Source: Streptococcus suis
Lineage (GTDB): Bacteria > Bacillota > Bacilli > Lactobacillales > Streptococcaceae
Assembly (NCBI GenBank): GCA_024583055.1
Contig: CP102145.1
Span: 1,240,001-1,304,000, forward strand
Length of the DNA stretch: 64,000 bases
Reading direction: 5' to 3'
The notes below the pieces were generated by a model. It was not told the origin of the DNA and made no database searches. It worked only from the letters and a program-made list of their open reading frames with translations. Below, piece by piece: positions 1 through 11,396 of this stretch (positions are counted from its first letter, which is position 1; every line of letters begins with the position of its first letter). The position numbers and the translations under genes are program-made.

Positions 1-3000
1 GTAGTAATAAAGCGGATGATGAACCTTGAAGTAGGCTACCCGCAGGGCCATCATAACGTAGGCCGCCGCATGGGCTTTGGGGAACATGTACTTGATTTTT
101 CCACAGGATTCGATGTACCAGTCCGGCACCTTATTGTCCTTCATGGCTTGGATGTAGCCGTTGCGCTCTTCCTCGGAAATTTTCAGCCAGAGGCCCTTCC
201 GCACCCGCTCCATGATGTTAAAGGCCATTTTCGGTGGCAAACCAGCATGCATGAGATAGACCATAATGTCATCCCGACAGCCGATGACGGTGGATAGGTC
301 GGCAATTCCCGCCTTGATCAAATCCTGGGCATTGCCCAACCATACGTCCGTACCGTGAGATAGTCCAGACAGCTGGAGTAATTCAGAGAAGGTGGTCGGC
401 TTGGTTTCCTCCACCATGCCTCGAACGAAGTTGGTCCCAAACTCGGGAATCCCCAACATACCGGTCGGTGTGCCAATCTGCTCTGGGGTAACTCCCAGAA
501 TTTCCGTGCCAGAAAAGAGGGCCATGACACCTGGGTCATCCGCCGGAATAGTCTGTGGATCGATGCCAGACAAGTCCTGCAATTTACGAACCATGGTCGG
601 GTCATCGTGCCCTAGGACATCGAGCTTGAGAACGTTCTCGTCAATATCGTGGAAGTTGAAGTGAGTAGTCTGCCAGTTGGCGGTCACATCATCGGCCGGG
701 TACTGAACAGGCGTAAAGTCATAGACATCCATGTAATCAGGGAACACGATAATCCCCCCTGGATGCTGGCCTGTCGTCCGTTTGACACCAGCCGCTCCTG
801 CCGCTAAGCGCTCCACCTCTACATCCCGGTAGAATTTACCATAGTCCCGCTCGTAGCCACGGACAAAACCGTAGGCTGTCTTGGCCGCAACCGTACCTAC
901 CGTTCCTGCCCGAAAGGCATTTTCCGCGCCGAAAATATCTCGCACATCCAAGTGGGCAGAGGGCTGGTCATCACCAGAGAAGTTCAAGTCAATATCGGGT
1001 ACCTTGTCCCCATCAAAACCAAGGAAGGTCTCGAAGGGAATATCCTGGCCGTCCTTGTTGTACTTGTTGCCACACTGGGGACAAGGCTTGTCCGGCATAT
1101 CGAAGCCCGAACCATAGGAACCGTCTGTGATAAATTCACTGTGTTGACAATTTGGGCAGACATAGTGAGGAGGCATAGGGTTTACTTCCGTAATCCCAAT
1201 CATGGTGGCAACGAAACTGGAGCCAACAGACCCCCGTGAACCAACCAGATAGCCTCGTTCATTTGACCGTTGCACCAACATCTGCGATGCTAGGTAAATC
1301 ACTGCGAAACCATTACCCAGAATGGACGTCAATTCCTTTTCGATCCGGAGGTCGATGATGTCTGGCAGAGGATTGCCATAAATCTCGAAAGCCTTCTGGT
1401 AGGTCAACTCCGCCACTGTCTCTTCTGCCTTTTCAATATAGGGCGTGTAGAGGTCAGTCTTGACCACTTCCACATCCTCGAAACGGTCCAGCATGGCATT
1501 TGGATTAGTGATGACAATCTCACGCGCCTGCGCCTCGCCTAGGAAGGCAAATTCATCCAGCATTTCACTGGTGGTACGAAAATGCGCCTTGGGTAGGGGA
1601 GCCGGCTGGGCATTCTCACCATTGCCGATAGTCCAGTTAATCGGCGAACTTTGGCCCAAGGCCCGCACAATAATTTCACGATAAATTTCTTCCTCGGGGT
1701 CAATATAGTGGACATTACCCGTCGCAAGAACAGGCAGATTAGCCCTGCGACCTACCTCAATCAACTGCTTGATGGTCTCCTCAATCTCGCCCATGTTCTT
1801 GAATTGCTCCTTGGCAATCATGGGCGCGTAGAGGGCTGGAGGCATGACCTCGATAAAGTCATAGTAGGTAGCCTTCTTAACCGCATCGTCAATGCCCTTG
1901 GACAAGAGTTCGTCGAAGACTTCACCCTCTTGGCAGGCCGTTCCCAAAATCAAGCCTTCTCGATGAGCATCCAGCACCGTCCGCGGAATCCGAGGAACAC
2001 CCTCAAAATACTGGGTATTGGACAGGGAAACCAGCTTGAAGATATTTTTCAGCCCGACCTGATTGATCACATAGACCGTCGCATGCTTGACGCGGGCTTT
2101 TTTGTAGGAATCCTCAGCAATCAGGTCACGATTGAGCTGATTGAGATTGGCAATAGCGTGCTTTTCGAGTGCATCTTTCAAGAAAATAAAGAGTAGACGA
2201 CCAGTCGCCTCGGCATCGTAGTTGGCCATGTGGTGGTGCTCCAAGGCAACCCCAAACCGCTTAGTCAGCGGCCCCAAACCGTGCCGTTTGAAATCTGGAT
2301 AGAGATTGCGGGCAAATTCCAGCGTATCAATGACCGGCTGCGTAATGGTCGGCAGACCCGCCCGTTCATAGTTGACATCCATAAAGCCGACGTCAAAGCT
2401 GGCATTGTGGGCAACCAGAACGCTGTCCTGACAGAATTCCTGAAACTCCCGCAGGACCTGCTCCAAGGGCTTGGACCCCTGCACATGCTGGTCCGTAATT
2501 CCCGTCAACTCGGTCGTGAACTGGCTGAGTGGGTGCCCCGGATCAATAAATTCATCAAATTCTGCAATGATATTGCCCTTGTACATCTTAGATGCCGCAA
2601 TCTGAATCAGAGCATTGTTGACCGCAGAAAGTCCGGTCGTCTCCACGTCAAAGACTACATAAGTCGCATCTAACAAAACCAAATCCGTCTCATTGTAGAC
2701 AATAGGCACCGAGTCCTCAACGATATTGGCCTCCATCCCGAAAATCGGCTTGATACCCGCTTTTCTGGCAGCGTGGTAACCATGAGGGAAGGACTGGACA
2801 TTGCCGTGGTCGGTAATAGCAACCGCCTTGTGCCCCCAGGCTGCAGCCCGTGCCACCAAGTCCTCAACGGCAGGAAGGGCATCCATGGTTGACATGTTGG
2901 TATGGGCATGAAATTCGACCCGTTTCTCACCTTCTGGCATCAGGTCCTTGCGGATCTCCTTCTTGACTTCTTGGATTTCCTGGACATTCATGGTCAGATC

Positions 3001-3936
3001 ACGGGTGAAATTGTTGGTCTCCACATTTCCCCGCACCCGGAGCCATTGCCCCTTCTTTATCATGCTAAATTTCTGGGCCTCTTCCTCATTTTTAGCCCAT
3101 TTTTGCAGGGTAAACGAAGAGGTATAGTCGGTCATCTTGAAGTTGATAATGACCCGTCCCGTCTTGGTTGTCTTGTGCTCCGCTTCAAAGACCAGCCCCT
3201 CAAAGACCACGCGGTTTTCCTCACTGTCAACCTCAATCATAGGCGTAATCTCCGCCTTATCGATGGCTACCTTGGCAGGCCGGTTGGCCTTCTTATATTC
3301 TGGGACAAATGGCTGAGCTGCCTCTGGTGGTGGCGCCATCTGTGCTAGTTGTTCCAGAGCAGCCAGATTTTCCTCATTGGCCTGCTGGTAAATTTGCTCA
3401 TTCTGATTCTGGAAGTCCGCAGCCTGTTGCTCGGTCATGGTTTGACAAACTTCGATGTCCACCTTGAGATTTGCAAAGCCGAAACGGGCGTATTGCTCGA
3501 CTAGATTTGGCAGATGATTCTTGCGAAAATGAACCGTGTCAATGGTTTCAGGTCCCTTGATCCAGAGAACACCATCCCGATAGACGACTTCCAGCGGCTG
3601 AAAGAGGGCCTTGAAACCAGCACTCTGGCAGAGCTCCTCCGTAAAGGCCTCCGGATAGTAGGCCACCAGCAAGTCACCGTCGTAGGCTTCCAAATCCGTC
3701 ACAATGGCAAAACGGACCCTATTGCCCATCTTTTCAAACTCAGTAGCTAGCCTTGCCTTGAAAAGCTGATAATCCAGAAGGGGCAAGGGAGCAGGCAGGC
3801 GGAAGGTAAATTCCCAGAGCTTGCTGACCTTGTGCAGGACAACCTTCTCAATCTTTCCAGATGAAAAAGCCTCTGATTGCCGAGCATCAAGAGGCATATT
3901 GATCTGTTGGAGCAAGAGTTGAAACTTATCTGACAT
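1..3936 (-). CDS. polC: DNA polymerase III PolC (alpha subunit, Gram-positive type), 3' end outside window
   Basis: Replicative DNA polymerase with built-in 3'-5' proofreading, used for chromosome replication in low-GC Gram-positives. The frame is open from an ATG at 3936 to the window edge, giving 1312 residues of a protein usually near 1460. I read, in order, an N-terminal domain and OB region, a PHP segment with EFHAHTNMS near residue 337, a DnaQ-like exonuclease with VFDVETTGL near 423, a CPNC...CPQC zinc motif near 924, and the catalytic PDIDLNF near 978. The RBS is AAAGGAA. A -10 (TAAAAT) preceded by TG lies at 3966-3971 on the minus strand. Recognition is secure; only the C-terminus is missing. 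Confidence 0.97.
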   Translation of the reverse strand, partial: MSDKFQLLLQQINMPLDARQSEAFSSGKIEKVVLHKVSKLWEFTFRLPAPLPLLDYQLFKARLATEFEKMGNRVRFAIVTDLEAYDGDLLVAYYPEAFTEELCQSAGFKALFQPLEVVYRDGVLWIKGPETIDTVHFRKNHLPNLVEQYARFGFANLKVDIEVCQTMTEQQAADFQNQNEQIYQQANEENLAALEQLAQMAPPPEAAQPFVPEYKKANRPAKVAIDKAEITPMIEVDSEENRVVFEGLVFEAEHKTTKTGRVIINFKMTDYTSSFTLQKWAKNEEEAQKFSMIKKGQWLRVRGNVETNNFTRDLTMNVQEIQEVKKEIRKDLMPEGEKRVEFHAHTNMSTMDALPAVEDLVARAAAWGHKAVAITDHGNVQSFPHGYHAARKAGIKPIFGMEANIVEDSVPIVYNETDLVLLDATYVVFDVETTGLSAVNNALIQIAASKMYKGNIIAEFDEFIDPGHPLSQFTTELTGITDQHVQGSKPLEQVLREFQEFCQDSVLVAHNASFDVGFMDVNYERAGLPTITQPVIDTLEFARNLYPDFKRHGLGPLTKRFGVALEHHHMANYDAEATGRLLFIFLKDALEKHAIANLNQLNRDLIAEDSYKKARVKHATVYVINQVGLKNIFKLVSLSNTQYFEGVPRIPRTVLDAHREGLILGTACQEGEVFDELLSKGIDDAVKKATYYDFIEVMPPALYAPMIAKEQFKNMGEIEETIKQLIEVGRRANLPVLATGNVHYIDPEEEIYREIIVRALGQSSPINWTIGNGENAQPAPLPKAHFRTTSEMLDEFAFLGEAQAREIVITNPNAMLDRFEDVEVVKTDLYTPYIEKAEETVAELTYQKAFEIYGNPLPDIIDLRIEKELTSILGNGFAVIYLASQMLVQRSNERGYLVGSRGSVGSSFVATMIGITEVNPMPPHYVCPNCQHSEFITDGSYGSGFDMPDKPCPQCGNKYNKDGQDIPFETFLGFDGDKVPDIDLNFSGDDQPSAHLDVRDIFGAENAFRAGTVGTVAAKTAYGFVRGYERDYGKFYRDVEVERLAAGAAGVKRTTGQHPGGIIVFPDYMDVYDFTPVQYPADDVTANWQTTHFNFHDIDENVLKLDVLGHDDPTMVRKLQDLSGIDPQTIPADDPGVMALFSGTEILGVTPEQIGTPTGMLGIPEFGTNFVRGMVEETKPTTFSELLQLSGLSHGTDVWLGNAQDLIKAGIADLSTVIGCRDDIMVYLMHAGLPPKMAFNIMERVRKGLWLKISEEERNGYIQAMKDNKVPDWYIESCGKIKYMFPKAHAAAYVMMALRVAYFKVHHPLYYY

Positions 3937-3965
3937 GTTGATTTCCTTTGAATGTTGTTAGGAGT

Positions 3966-3976
3966 ATTTTACCACA
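3966..3976 (-). promoter_or_regulatory. Extended -10 promoter of polC
   Basis: On the minus strand TGTGGTAAAAT gives a TGn-extended -10 about 30 bases before the polC start. No good -35 is visible, as is usual for extended -10 promoters. Confidence 0.5.
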
Positions 3977-4032
3977 ATCCAGCCCAATTTTCGAGGGGAA
4001 GACTATGGCAAGTCCTGACCGCATTCACCTTT

Positions 4033-5028
4033 CTACCAGGCAGCCGCATCCGTATCCGCCAGCAGATAATCCAGCCACTTACGGTCTTTCAAGCGACAGA
4101 GGGTCACCGAAATCCCAGCCATGTCTAAGCTGGTCATCAATCTTCCCTGCTTGATAAAAGGAAGCTGCAGGCCCTGCAAATCTAGAAATTGGCAGATAGC
4201 ATTCGTGAAGATTCCCAATTCTAACTCTGAAACGGTACCCAAATTGTTGACCAAAAGGATATAATCTTCACCCTCTCGCCAGTGGAATTTTATCTTTAAT
4301 TTGTTGACGATTTCATTGGCCAACTGCTCAGCCGATTCAAAAGTGACCGTCCGGTAACCTTCCTCCCCGTGAATCCCCATGCCATAGGAAATCTTGCCCT
4401 TTTCCAGCTGAAAGAGGGGTTGGTCATGCCCAGGAAAATGAGCAGACCTGGTCGCAAAGCCAATGGTAGCAATCTCCGTCGCCAATTCTAGGCCAAGGGC
4501 CTCCAGTTCAGCCAAACTGGCCCCAGCCTGAGCCGCAGCACCTAAGATTTTATGCAAGAAAATAGTGCCTGCCAGCCCCCGATGCCGCATCTGAAATTGC
4601 TTTTTGGGCTCGACAGAAATATCATCGTGGGAAACAATATAGCGGACATCGATTCCTTCCTGACGCGCCTGTTTAATGGCCTGGCCGAAGTCTGCTAAAT
4701 CAGCCTCGAAATTCTTGACAATGACAAAGACACCCTGGCCTCTATTGATATGGCGGATGGCTCTTAAAATCTGCTCTGGAGTCGGTGGAATAAAGATTTT
4801 CCCATAGACAGCGGCAGTCAGCATACCCTGGCCGACAAAACCAATATGAGCCGGTTCATGCCCGGAACCACCACCCGACAAAATAGGCACCCGGTCCTCG
4901 GCCTGATGTTTATCCACAATAATGGGATAATTCTCCAGTTGCTCCAAATGAGGATGAGCCAGCAAGAGCCCATCTATATAGGATTGTAGCAAGTCTTCCT
5001 CCTGATAAAATAATGGCAATTGACTCAT
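4033..5028 (-). CDS. dhaQ: DhaQ, DhaK-like Dha-binding co-activator
   Basis: DhaK paralogue of 331 residues. It keeps the substrate pocket signature GGGSGHEP and a GIHGEEG segment whose His220 aligns with the Dha-binding His218 of the DhaK encoded at 5727. In Lactococcus lactis the equivalent DhaQ is not a kinase subunit: it binds Dha and then joins the TetR-family DhaS to activate the dha operon. That role is assigned here from family knowledge and position. Its ATG overlaps the dhaS stop by four bases, so the two are translated together, divergent from dhaKLM. A second true DhaK is the alternative, but no extra DhaL or DhaM accompanies it. Confidence 0.85.
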   Translation of the reverse strand: MSQLPLFYQEEDLLQSYIDGLLLAHPHLEQLENYPIIVDKHQAEDRVPILSGGGSGHEPAHIGFVGQGMLTAAVYGKIFIPPTPEQILRAIRHINRGQGVFVIVKNFEADLADFGQAIKQARQEGIDVRYIVSHDDISVEPKKQFQMRHRGLAGTIFLHKILGAAAQAGASLAELEALGLELATEIATIGFATRSAHFPGHDQPLFQLEKGKISYGMGIHGEEGYRTVTFESAEQLANEIVNKLKIKFHWREGEDYILLVNNLGTVSELELGIFTNAICQFLDLQGLQLPFIKQGRLMTSLDMAGISVTLCRLKDRKWLDYLLADTDAAAW

Positions 5029-5579
5029 TGTCCTCTCCCTCCTTCAAGTGATTGCAACAAGACGGAAACTAGGTTCCGATAGGAAGTATGTAGCTGGTGA
5101 TTGGGGTCAACCACCCCCGCCTCAATAAAGCCCACCAAACCCTTGGTATGGTAGGCTAATAGGAAGAGCCTTAACGACCCTACTACTTCTACCTCTTGCT
5201 TAACAGACCACTCATCTATGATTTTTTCCAACAAAAGCCTAACATAGTCAGATAAATAGCTCCTGAAGTCATTCTGCTCATTGACTGAAAAAATCCGTGC
5301 ATAAAAAGACTGGTTGCTGTCGAAATAGTAAAGTAACTCATCCAACAACTTCCATCCACTAATATAATTCAAATTATCCGTAATCTGCTCTTCCAGCTCC
5401 GTCTTAAAGATCCAATCTAAGAGCTCATACTTGTCTAGGAAATGATTGTAGAAGGTCTGGCGACGGATAGCAGCCTCCTGCATAACCTCTACCACAGACA
5501 CCTTCTCAAATCCCTTTTCAATCAACTGCTTTTTAAATGCCTTTGCGATGCGCTTTTTGGTCAGCAATGAAGTGCCCAT
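5025..5579 (-). CDS. dhaS: DhaS, TetR-family activator of the dha genes
   Basis: TetR-family regulator, 184 residues. The N-terminal helix-turn-helix covers about residues 7-50 (KRIAKAFKKQL...VSVVEVMQEAA...QTFYNHF). The helical C-terminal part would contact DhaQ. It is divergent from dhaK with a palindrome between them that closely matches the DhaS operator I recall from Lactococcus. Unlike most TetR proteins, DhaS is an activator when complexed with DhaQ-Dha. The assignment rests on neighbours and operator as well as on the fold. Confidence 0.86.
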   Translation of the reverse strand: MGTSLLTKKRIAKAFKKQLIEKGFEKVSVVEVMQEAAIRRQTFYNHFLDKYELLDWIFKTELEEQITDNLNYISGWKLLDELLYYFDSNQSFYARIFSVNEQNDFRSYLSDYVRLLLEKIIDEWSVKQEVEVVGSLRLFLLAYHTKGLVGFIEAGVVDPNHQLHTSYRNLVSVLLQSLEGGRGQ

Positions 5580-5608
5580 GCTGCCTCCCTTCTGGTCTCT
5601 CCTATCTT

Positions 5609-5695
5609 ATTATACATTATCAGATACACTTATGTACAAAAAGGGACAAAATTGACCAATTGTCCCTTTAATTTGTCTACACAATACAATATAAT
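5609..5695. promoter_or_regulatory. Divergent dhaS / dhaK promoter region with DhaS operator
   Basis: A perfect inverted repeat AAAGGGACAA...TTGTCCCTTT has arms at 5640-5649 and 5660-5669. Its core GGACAAAA-N6-AATTGTCC (5644-5665) fits the GGACACAT-N6-ATTTGTCC half-site layout I recall for L. lactis DhaS. A TATAAT at 5690-5695 (plus) has no matching -35, which fits activator dependence. A minus-strand TATAAT at 5614-5609 serves dhaS. Confidence 0.75.
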
Positions 5696-5726
5696 AATCT
5701 TAGTATTATATCACGGAGGTTTTCGC

Positions 5727-6716
5727 ATGAAAAAAATTATCAATCAACCTGAAAATGTTGTTGACGAAATGCTCAATGGCCTGGTCTTTATGCACAATGA
5801 CCTGGTAGAACGTCTAGAGGGCTTTGAAGTCATTGTCCGCAAGGCAGAAAAGACTGGCAAGGTCGGTATCATCTCAGGAGGTGGTTCTGGTCACGAACCT
5901 TCTCATGCAGGCTTTGTAGGCAAGGGCATGTTGTCTGCCGCTGTGTGTGGCGCAGTATTTACCTCACCAACCCCAGACCAAATCTTGGAAGCCATCAAAG
6001 CAGCTGATGAAGGGGCTGGAGTCTTCATGGTCATCAAAAACTACTCTGGCGACATCATGAACTTTGAAATGGCCCAAGAATTGGCAGAAATGGAAGGCAT
6101 CGAGGTCGCAAGTGTAGTTGTCGACGATGATATTGCCGTGGAAAATAGCCTCTATACCCAAGGTCGACGCGGGGTTGCTGGAACCATCCTAGTTCATAAA
6201 ATTCTCGGACATGCTGCTGAACAAGGCCAGTCTCTCGCTGCCATCAAAGAGTTGGCCGACAAATTAGTTCCACAGATTAAGACAATTGGTCTGGCCCTAT
6301 CTGGTGCAACCGTTCCTGAAGTAGGAAAACCTGGCTTCGTTTTAGAAGAAGATGAGTTTGAATATGGGGTCGGCATCCACGGCGAACCTGGCTATAAGAA
6401 GGAAAAATTGCAACCGTCCGCAACATTGGCAGCCGAATTGGTTGAAAAATTAGCCCAAGGCTTTGAGCTCAAAGAAGGCGAACATTACGGTCTTCTCATC
6501 AATGGTCTAGGCGCAACCCCACTCATGGAGCAGTATGTCTTTGCCAACGACGTAGCTAAACTATTGCTGGAAAAAGGCATTGAGGTAGACTACAAGAAAA
6601 TCGGCGATTACATGACATCAATTGATATGGCTGGCCTATCATTGACCCTTATAAAATTAGAAGAACCAAGCTGGATAGAGGCTTTAAACGCCCCTGTACA
6701 AGTAGCCGGCTGGTAG
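5727..6716 (+). CDS. dhaK: PTS-dependent dihydroxyacetone kinase, Dha-binding subunit DhaK
   Basis: Binds dihydroxyacetone covalently through a histidine and presents it to DhaL-ADP for phosphorylation to DHAP. The protein has 329 residues. It shows ISGGGSGHEPSHAGF near residue 50 and GIHGEPG with His218, the number of the nucleophile in E. coli DhaK. The start at 5727 is chosen because GGAGG lies 7 bases upstream; the frame also runs back to a TTG inside the operator at 5652, which I reject. It is followed after 10 bases by dhaL. Confidence 0.95.
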   Translation: MKKIINQPENVVDEMLNGLVFMHNDLVERLEGFEVIVRKAEKTGKVGIISGGGSGHEPSHAGFVGKGMLSAAVCGAVFTSPTPDQILEAIKAADEGAGVFMVIKNYSGDIMNFEMAQELAEMEGIEVASVVVDDDIAVENSLYTQGRRGVAGTILVHKILGHAAEQGQSLAAIKELADKLVPQIKTIGLALSGATVPEVGKPGFVLEEDEFEYGVGIHGEPGYKKEKLQPSATLAAELVEKLAQGFELKEGEHYGLLINGLGATPLMEQYVFANDVAKLLLEKGIEVDYKKIGDYMTSIDMAGLSLTLIKLEEPSWIEALNAPVQVAGW

Positions 6717-6726
6717 GAGAAAAACT

Positions 6727-7305
6727 ATGGATGTAAGAACAGCATTGGCTTGGATGACACGATTCAACGAAAAAATTCAAGCAAACAAGGATTACCTAAG
6801 CGAGCTGGACACCCCTATTGGTGATGGTGACCATGGAGGCAATATGGCCCGTGGGATGGCTGCTGTGATGACTGAACTGGATGGCAAGGAATTTGCCAGT
6901 GCGGACCAGATTTTTAAAATTGTAGCCATGCAACTACTCAGTAAGGTAGGTGGTGCCTCTGGTCCCCTCTACGGTTCGGCCTTTATGGGTTTGTCCAAGG
7001 CTAGCCAAGCTGGTGCTGAACTGGCTTCTATGTTACAAGAAGGCCTGGATATGATTCAAAAACGCGGCAAGGCGGAGCTGGGCGAAAAAACCATGGTCGA
7101 CGTCTGGACCCCTGTCATCTCTGCCATTAGGGAAGACAAACTCACTTCTAATCTGATTCAGGAAATTGTCCAAGCTACTGCTGATACACTTGCGACTAAG
7201 GGACGTGCTTCCTATGTTGGCGAACGTTCTGTCGGCCACATCGATCCTGGTTCTTACTCATCTGGCCTACTCTTTGAATCCCTCCTGGAGGTGACAGGTT
7301 CATGA
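6727..7305 (+). CDS. dhaL: Dihydroxyacetone kinase ADP-binding subunit DhaL
   Basis: Nucleotide-carrying subunit of the Dha kinase, 192 residues. ADP stays bound and is rephosphorylated in place by DhaM. The magnesium-binding aspartates are visible in DTPIGDGDHGGN (Asp28, Asp33, Asp35), followed by GGASGPLYGSAF and the C-terminal GRASYVGERSVGHIDPG. The stop overlaps the dhaM start by four bases, so dhaL and dhaM are translationally coupled. Confidence 0.95.
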   Translation: MDVRTALAWMTRFNEKIQANKDYLSELDTPIGDGDHGGNMARGMAAVMTELDGKEFASADQIFKIVAMQLLSKVGGASGPLYGSAFMGLSKASQAGAELASMLQEGLDMIQKRGKAELGEKTMVDVWTPVISAIREDKLTSNLIQEIVQATADTLATKGRASYVGERSVGHIDPGSYSSGLLFESLLEVTGS

Positions 7306-7676
7306 CAAAAACTGGCATTTTACTAGTCTCCCATTCCAAAAATCTTGCCCAGGGGATTATCGATTTAGTCTCGGAAGTAACTCAGGACGTTTCTTTGACC
7401 TACTGCGGTGGCTTGGAGGATGGTTCAATCGGCACTAGCTTTGAGACCGTCCAGGCAAAGTTAGAAGAAAATGATGCAGACACCATCTTAGCGTTTTTCG
7501 ACCTAGGAAGCGCTCGGATGAATATCGAAATGGTTGCTGATTTTTCAGAAAAAGAAGTCCTGATTCAGACTGTTCCCGTCGTTGAAGGCTGCTATACAGC
7601 TGCCGCTCTCCTGCAGGCAGGAGCTGATTTAGAAACCATTTTGCACCAATTACAGGAGCTTGAAATCAAAAAATAG
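7302..7676 (+). CDS. dhaM: DhaM, PTS phosphoryl donor (EIIA-mannose-like) for Dha kinase
   Basis: Single-domain EIIA-type protein of 124 residues that passes phosphate from HPr to ADP on DhaL. The phosphorylatable histidine is His11 in LLVSHSKNLAQG. It is the short Gram-positive form without the HPr and EI-like domains of E. coli DhaM. It is the last gene of the operon: its terminator begins 14 bases after the stop but is split by an insertion sequence. Confidence 0.93.
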   Translation: MTKTGILLVSHSKNLAQGIIDLVSEVTQDVSLTYCGGLEDGSIGTSFETVQAKLEENDADTILAFFDLGSARMNIEMVADFSEKEVLIQTVPVVEGCYTAAALLQAGADLETILHQLQELEIKK

Positions 7677-7734
7677 ATTCATTATTAAAAGAGCCTGGGC
7701 AAAATGAACTGACCCCAAAAAATTGGACAAATAA

Positions 7735-8568
7735 TTATTGAAAGGATTTAGTTCTGTATTGGACAGGACTAAGTCCTTTTAATTTTGCTTTGATTCGTTT
7801 GTTGTTATAGTAAAAAATATAATCAGTGATAACTTTCTCCAGTTGATCCAGAGACTTGAAACTCTTTTCAAATCCGTAAAACATTTCTGTTTTCAAGACG
7901 CCAAAGAAAGACTCCATCATCCCATTATCTGGGCTATTCCCTTTGCGGGACATGGATGGTCGAATGCCTTTTGTTTCCAAAAAGTAATGGTAAGACTGGT
8001 GCTGGTATTGCCAACCTTGATCGCTGTGGAGAATAGTCCCACTGTATAAATCTGCTGGAAAAGCCTTCGCAAGCATGGTTTGAACCTGTTTCAAGTCAGG
8101 TGACCGAGACAGGGTAAAAGCAATAATCTCACTATTATAGCCGTCAAGAACAGGCGATAAGTAGAGTTTCCCTTCAGGCAAAGCAAACTCCGTCACATCG
8201 GTATAACATTTTTCATAAGGCTTAGATCCCTCAAACTGACGTTTAATCAGATTATCAGCCTTCTTACCCACCTCACCTTTGTAAGAAGCATACTTGCGCT
8301 TACGACGAATACGAGCCGCTAAGCCCATTACTGTCATCAAGCGCTGCACCTTTTTGTGGTTGATGAAGAAACCTCGATTTCTGAGTTCTAAATAAATCCG
8401 ACGATAGCCGTAATTACCTTTATGGTCATCATAAATGGCTTGAATTTCAGCCTTAATTGCTTTGTTCTTTTCGGGTTTATCCAGTTGCTTGACTTGATAA
8501 TAATAAGTTGAGCGAGGCATTTTAGCTGTCGCAAGTAGGAGGTCTAGTCGGAATCCTCCTTGGACCAT
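7735..8568 (-). CDS. IS3-family transposase OrfB (DDE integrase domain)
   Basis: Catalytic half of the transposase, 277 residues in the frame shown. It has an HTH_21-like N-terminal part ([16 protein letters not shown]) and an rve core with the acidic residues in [15 protein letters not shown] and [12 protein letters not shown]. It overlaps orfA by 25 bases in the -1 frame. It is probably made mostly as an OrfAB fusion by frameshifting at 8631-8637. It ends 30 bases from the left inverted repeat. Confidence 0.92.
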   Translation of the reverse strand: MVQGGFRLDLLLATAKMPRSTYYYQVKQLDKPEKNKAIKAEIQAIYDDHKGNYGYRRIYLELRNRGFFINHKKVQRLMTVMGLAARIRRKRKYASYKGEVGKKADNLIKRQFEGSKPYEKCYTDVTEFALPEGKLYLSPVLDGYNSEIIAFTLSRSPDLKQVQTMLAKAFPADLYSGTILHSDQGWQYQHQSYHYFLETKGIRPSMSRKGNSPDNGMMESFFGVLKTEMFYGFEKSFKSLDQLEKVITDYIFYYNNKRIKAKLKGLSPVQYRTKSFQ

Positions 8569-9080
8569 ATCTCTAATTGTTTCTGCTGTTCGCGCACTAG
8601 TGCTTCGTCCCTCAAGCGAAGTTCTCTCAACTTTTTTAGGAAGGCCACCTCAGTTCGAAGACGTTCATTTTCCTCTTGAAGGCGCTCTAATTCCGTCATT
8701 TCTTCCCAGGTTTTCTTGCGTTTACGTCCCATCTTGCTCGGTCTCCCTCTTGTTTTTTCAAGAATAGTATACCCGTTTTTCTTGTATTGTGCTATCCAAT
8801 TGGGAAGCATTCCTCGATTTGGCAAGGCATAGTCAAGGGAAACTGAGAGTTGAGAACATCCATGAATCAAAACCTTATCCATTATTTCTTGCTTTAATTC
8901 GGGTGAATAATACCTATTTTTACCTTTTTCAACGATTTCCACGCCATATCGATCCATGAGTTTTATCATGTAGGTGAGATTGGCAATAGTGACCTTGTAT
9001 ATCTGGCTAAGGTTGACCCACGACACGCCACTCTTTCTCAGCTCATATATTTCTAGTTTATCTTCATAACTTAATTTCAT
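8544..9080 (-). CDS. IS3-family transposase OrfA (HTH plus leucine zipper)
   Basis: DNA-binding half of the transposase, 178 residues. Two helix-turn-helix units lie in the first 120 residues and a coiled coil in [22 protein letters not shown]. At codons 148-150 the mRNA reads C-UAA-AAA-AG, so the IS150-type slippery heptamer A-AAA-AAG is in frame (8637-8631). From there the -1 frame is open through to OrfB, which I checked by translation. Confidence 0.9.
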   Translation of the reverse strand: MKLSYEDKLEIYELRKSGVSWVNLSQIYKVTIANLTYMIKLMDRYGVEIVEKGKNRYYSPELKQEIMDKVLIHGCSQLSVSLDYALPNRGMLPNWIAQYKKNGYTILEKTRGRPSKMGRKRKKTWEEMTELERLQEENERLRTEVAFLKKLRELRLRDEALVREQQKQLEIWSKEDSD

Positions 9081-9175
9081 AAGAAAAACACCCCAATCGT
9101 TAGATTTTGTGTCTAACTTTTGGGGTGCAGTTCAAAAAGCCTAGGCTCGCTTTCTTTAGTTTGTGTCACCATCTC

Positions 9176-9406
9176 AGCGCAGGGGTTGATTGGCTTTCAC
9201 AATTTGGGGAACTGTGAAAGGTGGGAAATTGGGATTGTGAAACAATCCTCAGCACTTCGTATTTTACGCTCCGAACCAGACCTTTACGTATGATGCGAAC
9301 TGAGTTCGCTCAATTTCCGACCTTCAACTGTCTCCCAAACAGTTGAAGCTGTGCGGGGAAAACGAACTCTCTTTTCATCTATCGAGTTCTTTCTCGCTCC
9401 CGAACT
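9176..9406. repeat. Modular intergenic repeat, long copy
   Basis: This fills most of the 9149-9429 gap, where I see no gene. It opens with AGCGCAGGGGTTGATT and closes with a tail containing GAAGCTGTGCGGGG and AACGAACTCT. Both parts recur at 39791-39889. Three hairpins lie inside: CTTTCACA/TGTGAAAG (9194-9220), GATTGT/ACAATC (about 9234-9248) and TTCAACTG/CAGTTGAA (9323-9347). It resembles BOX/RUP-like streptococcal repeats in style. Confidence 0.6.
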
Positions 9407-9429
9407 AAAAATCACATAATAAAATAGTT

Positions 9430-9456
9430 AGAGGCTGGACTTTATGCCCAACCTCT
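9430..9456 (-). terminator. Terminator of proS
   Basis: On the minus strand AGAGGTTGG and CCAGCCTCT pair around a 9-base loop, followed by AACTATTTTATT. It lies just after the proS stop. Confidence 0.7.
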
Positions 9457-9466
9457 CCTTTATTTG

Positions 9467-11356
<1,890 letters not shown>

Positions 11357-11396
11357 TTAGGAAACTGGCGCAATGTGCTTGCACATCAGTCAGTTT

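Larger units (their letters stand above)
7705..9134 (-). mobile_element. IS3-family (IS150-like) insertion sequence, 1430 bp, apparently intact
   Basis: The ends are related inverted repeats: TGAACTGACCCCAAAA at 7705 and, on the other strand, TGAACTGCACCCCAAAA ending at 9134, extending into ...TTGGACA and ...TTAGACA. A 4-bp AAAA flanks both sides (7701-7704, 9135-9138) as a likely target duplication. Two overlapping frames encode OrfA and OrfB on the minus strand, and the DDE residues are present. Nothing is broken, so it may be active. The exact IS name was not determined. Confidence 0.9.
7691..9148 (+). terminator. dhaKLM terminator split by an IS
   Basis: The left arm GAGCCTGGGC (7691-7700) and right arm GCCTAGGCTC (9139-9148) form a 10-bp stem with one G-U pair, then GCTTTCTTT. 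Between them lie AAAA, the whole IS (7705-9134) and AAAA again. Without the IS, this is a normal tetraloop intrinsic terminator. Confidence 0.7.

Noticed and set aside
1651..3348. Plus-strand frames of 140-180 residues opposite polC
   Set aside because: They are shadows of a well-conserved polymerase; no RBS or known domain.
4033..5028. A second catalytic dhaK
   Set aside because: Its place beside a TetR gene and away from dhaL/dhaM points to the co-activator DhaQ.
7705..9134. Cargo or composite transposon
   Set aside because: Only one IS copy with orfA and orfB is present; nothing extra lies between its ends.
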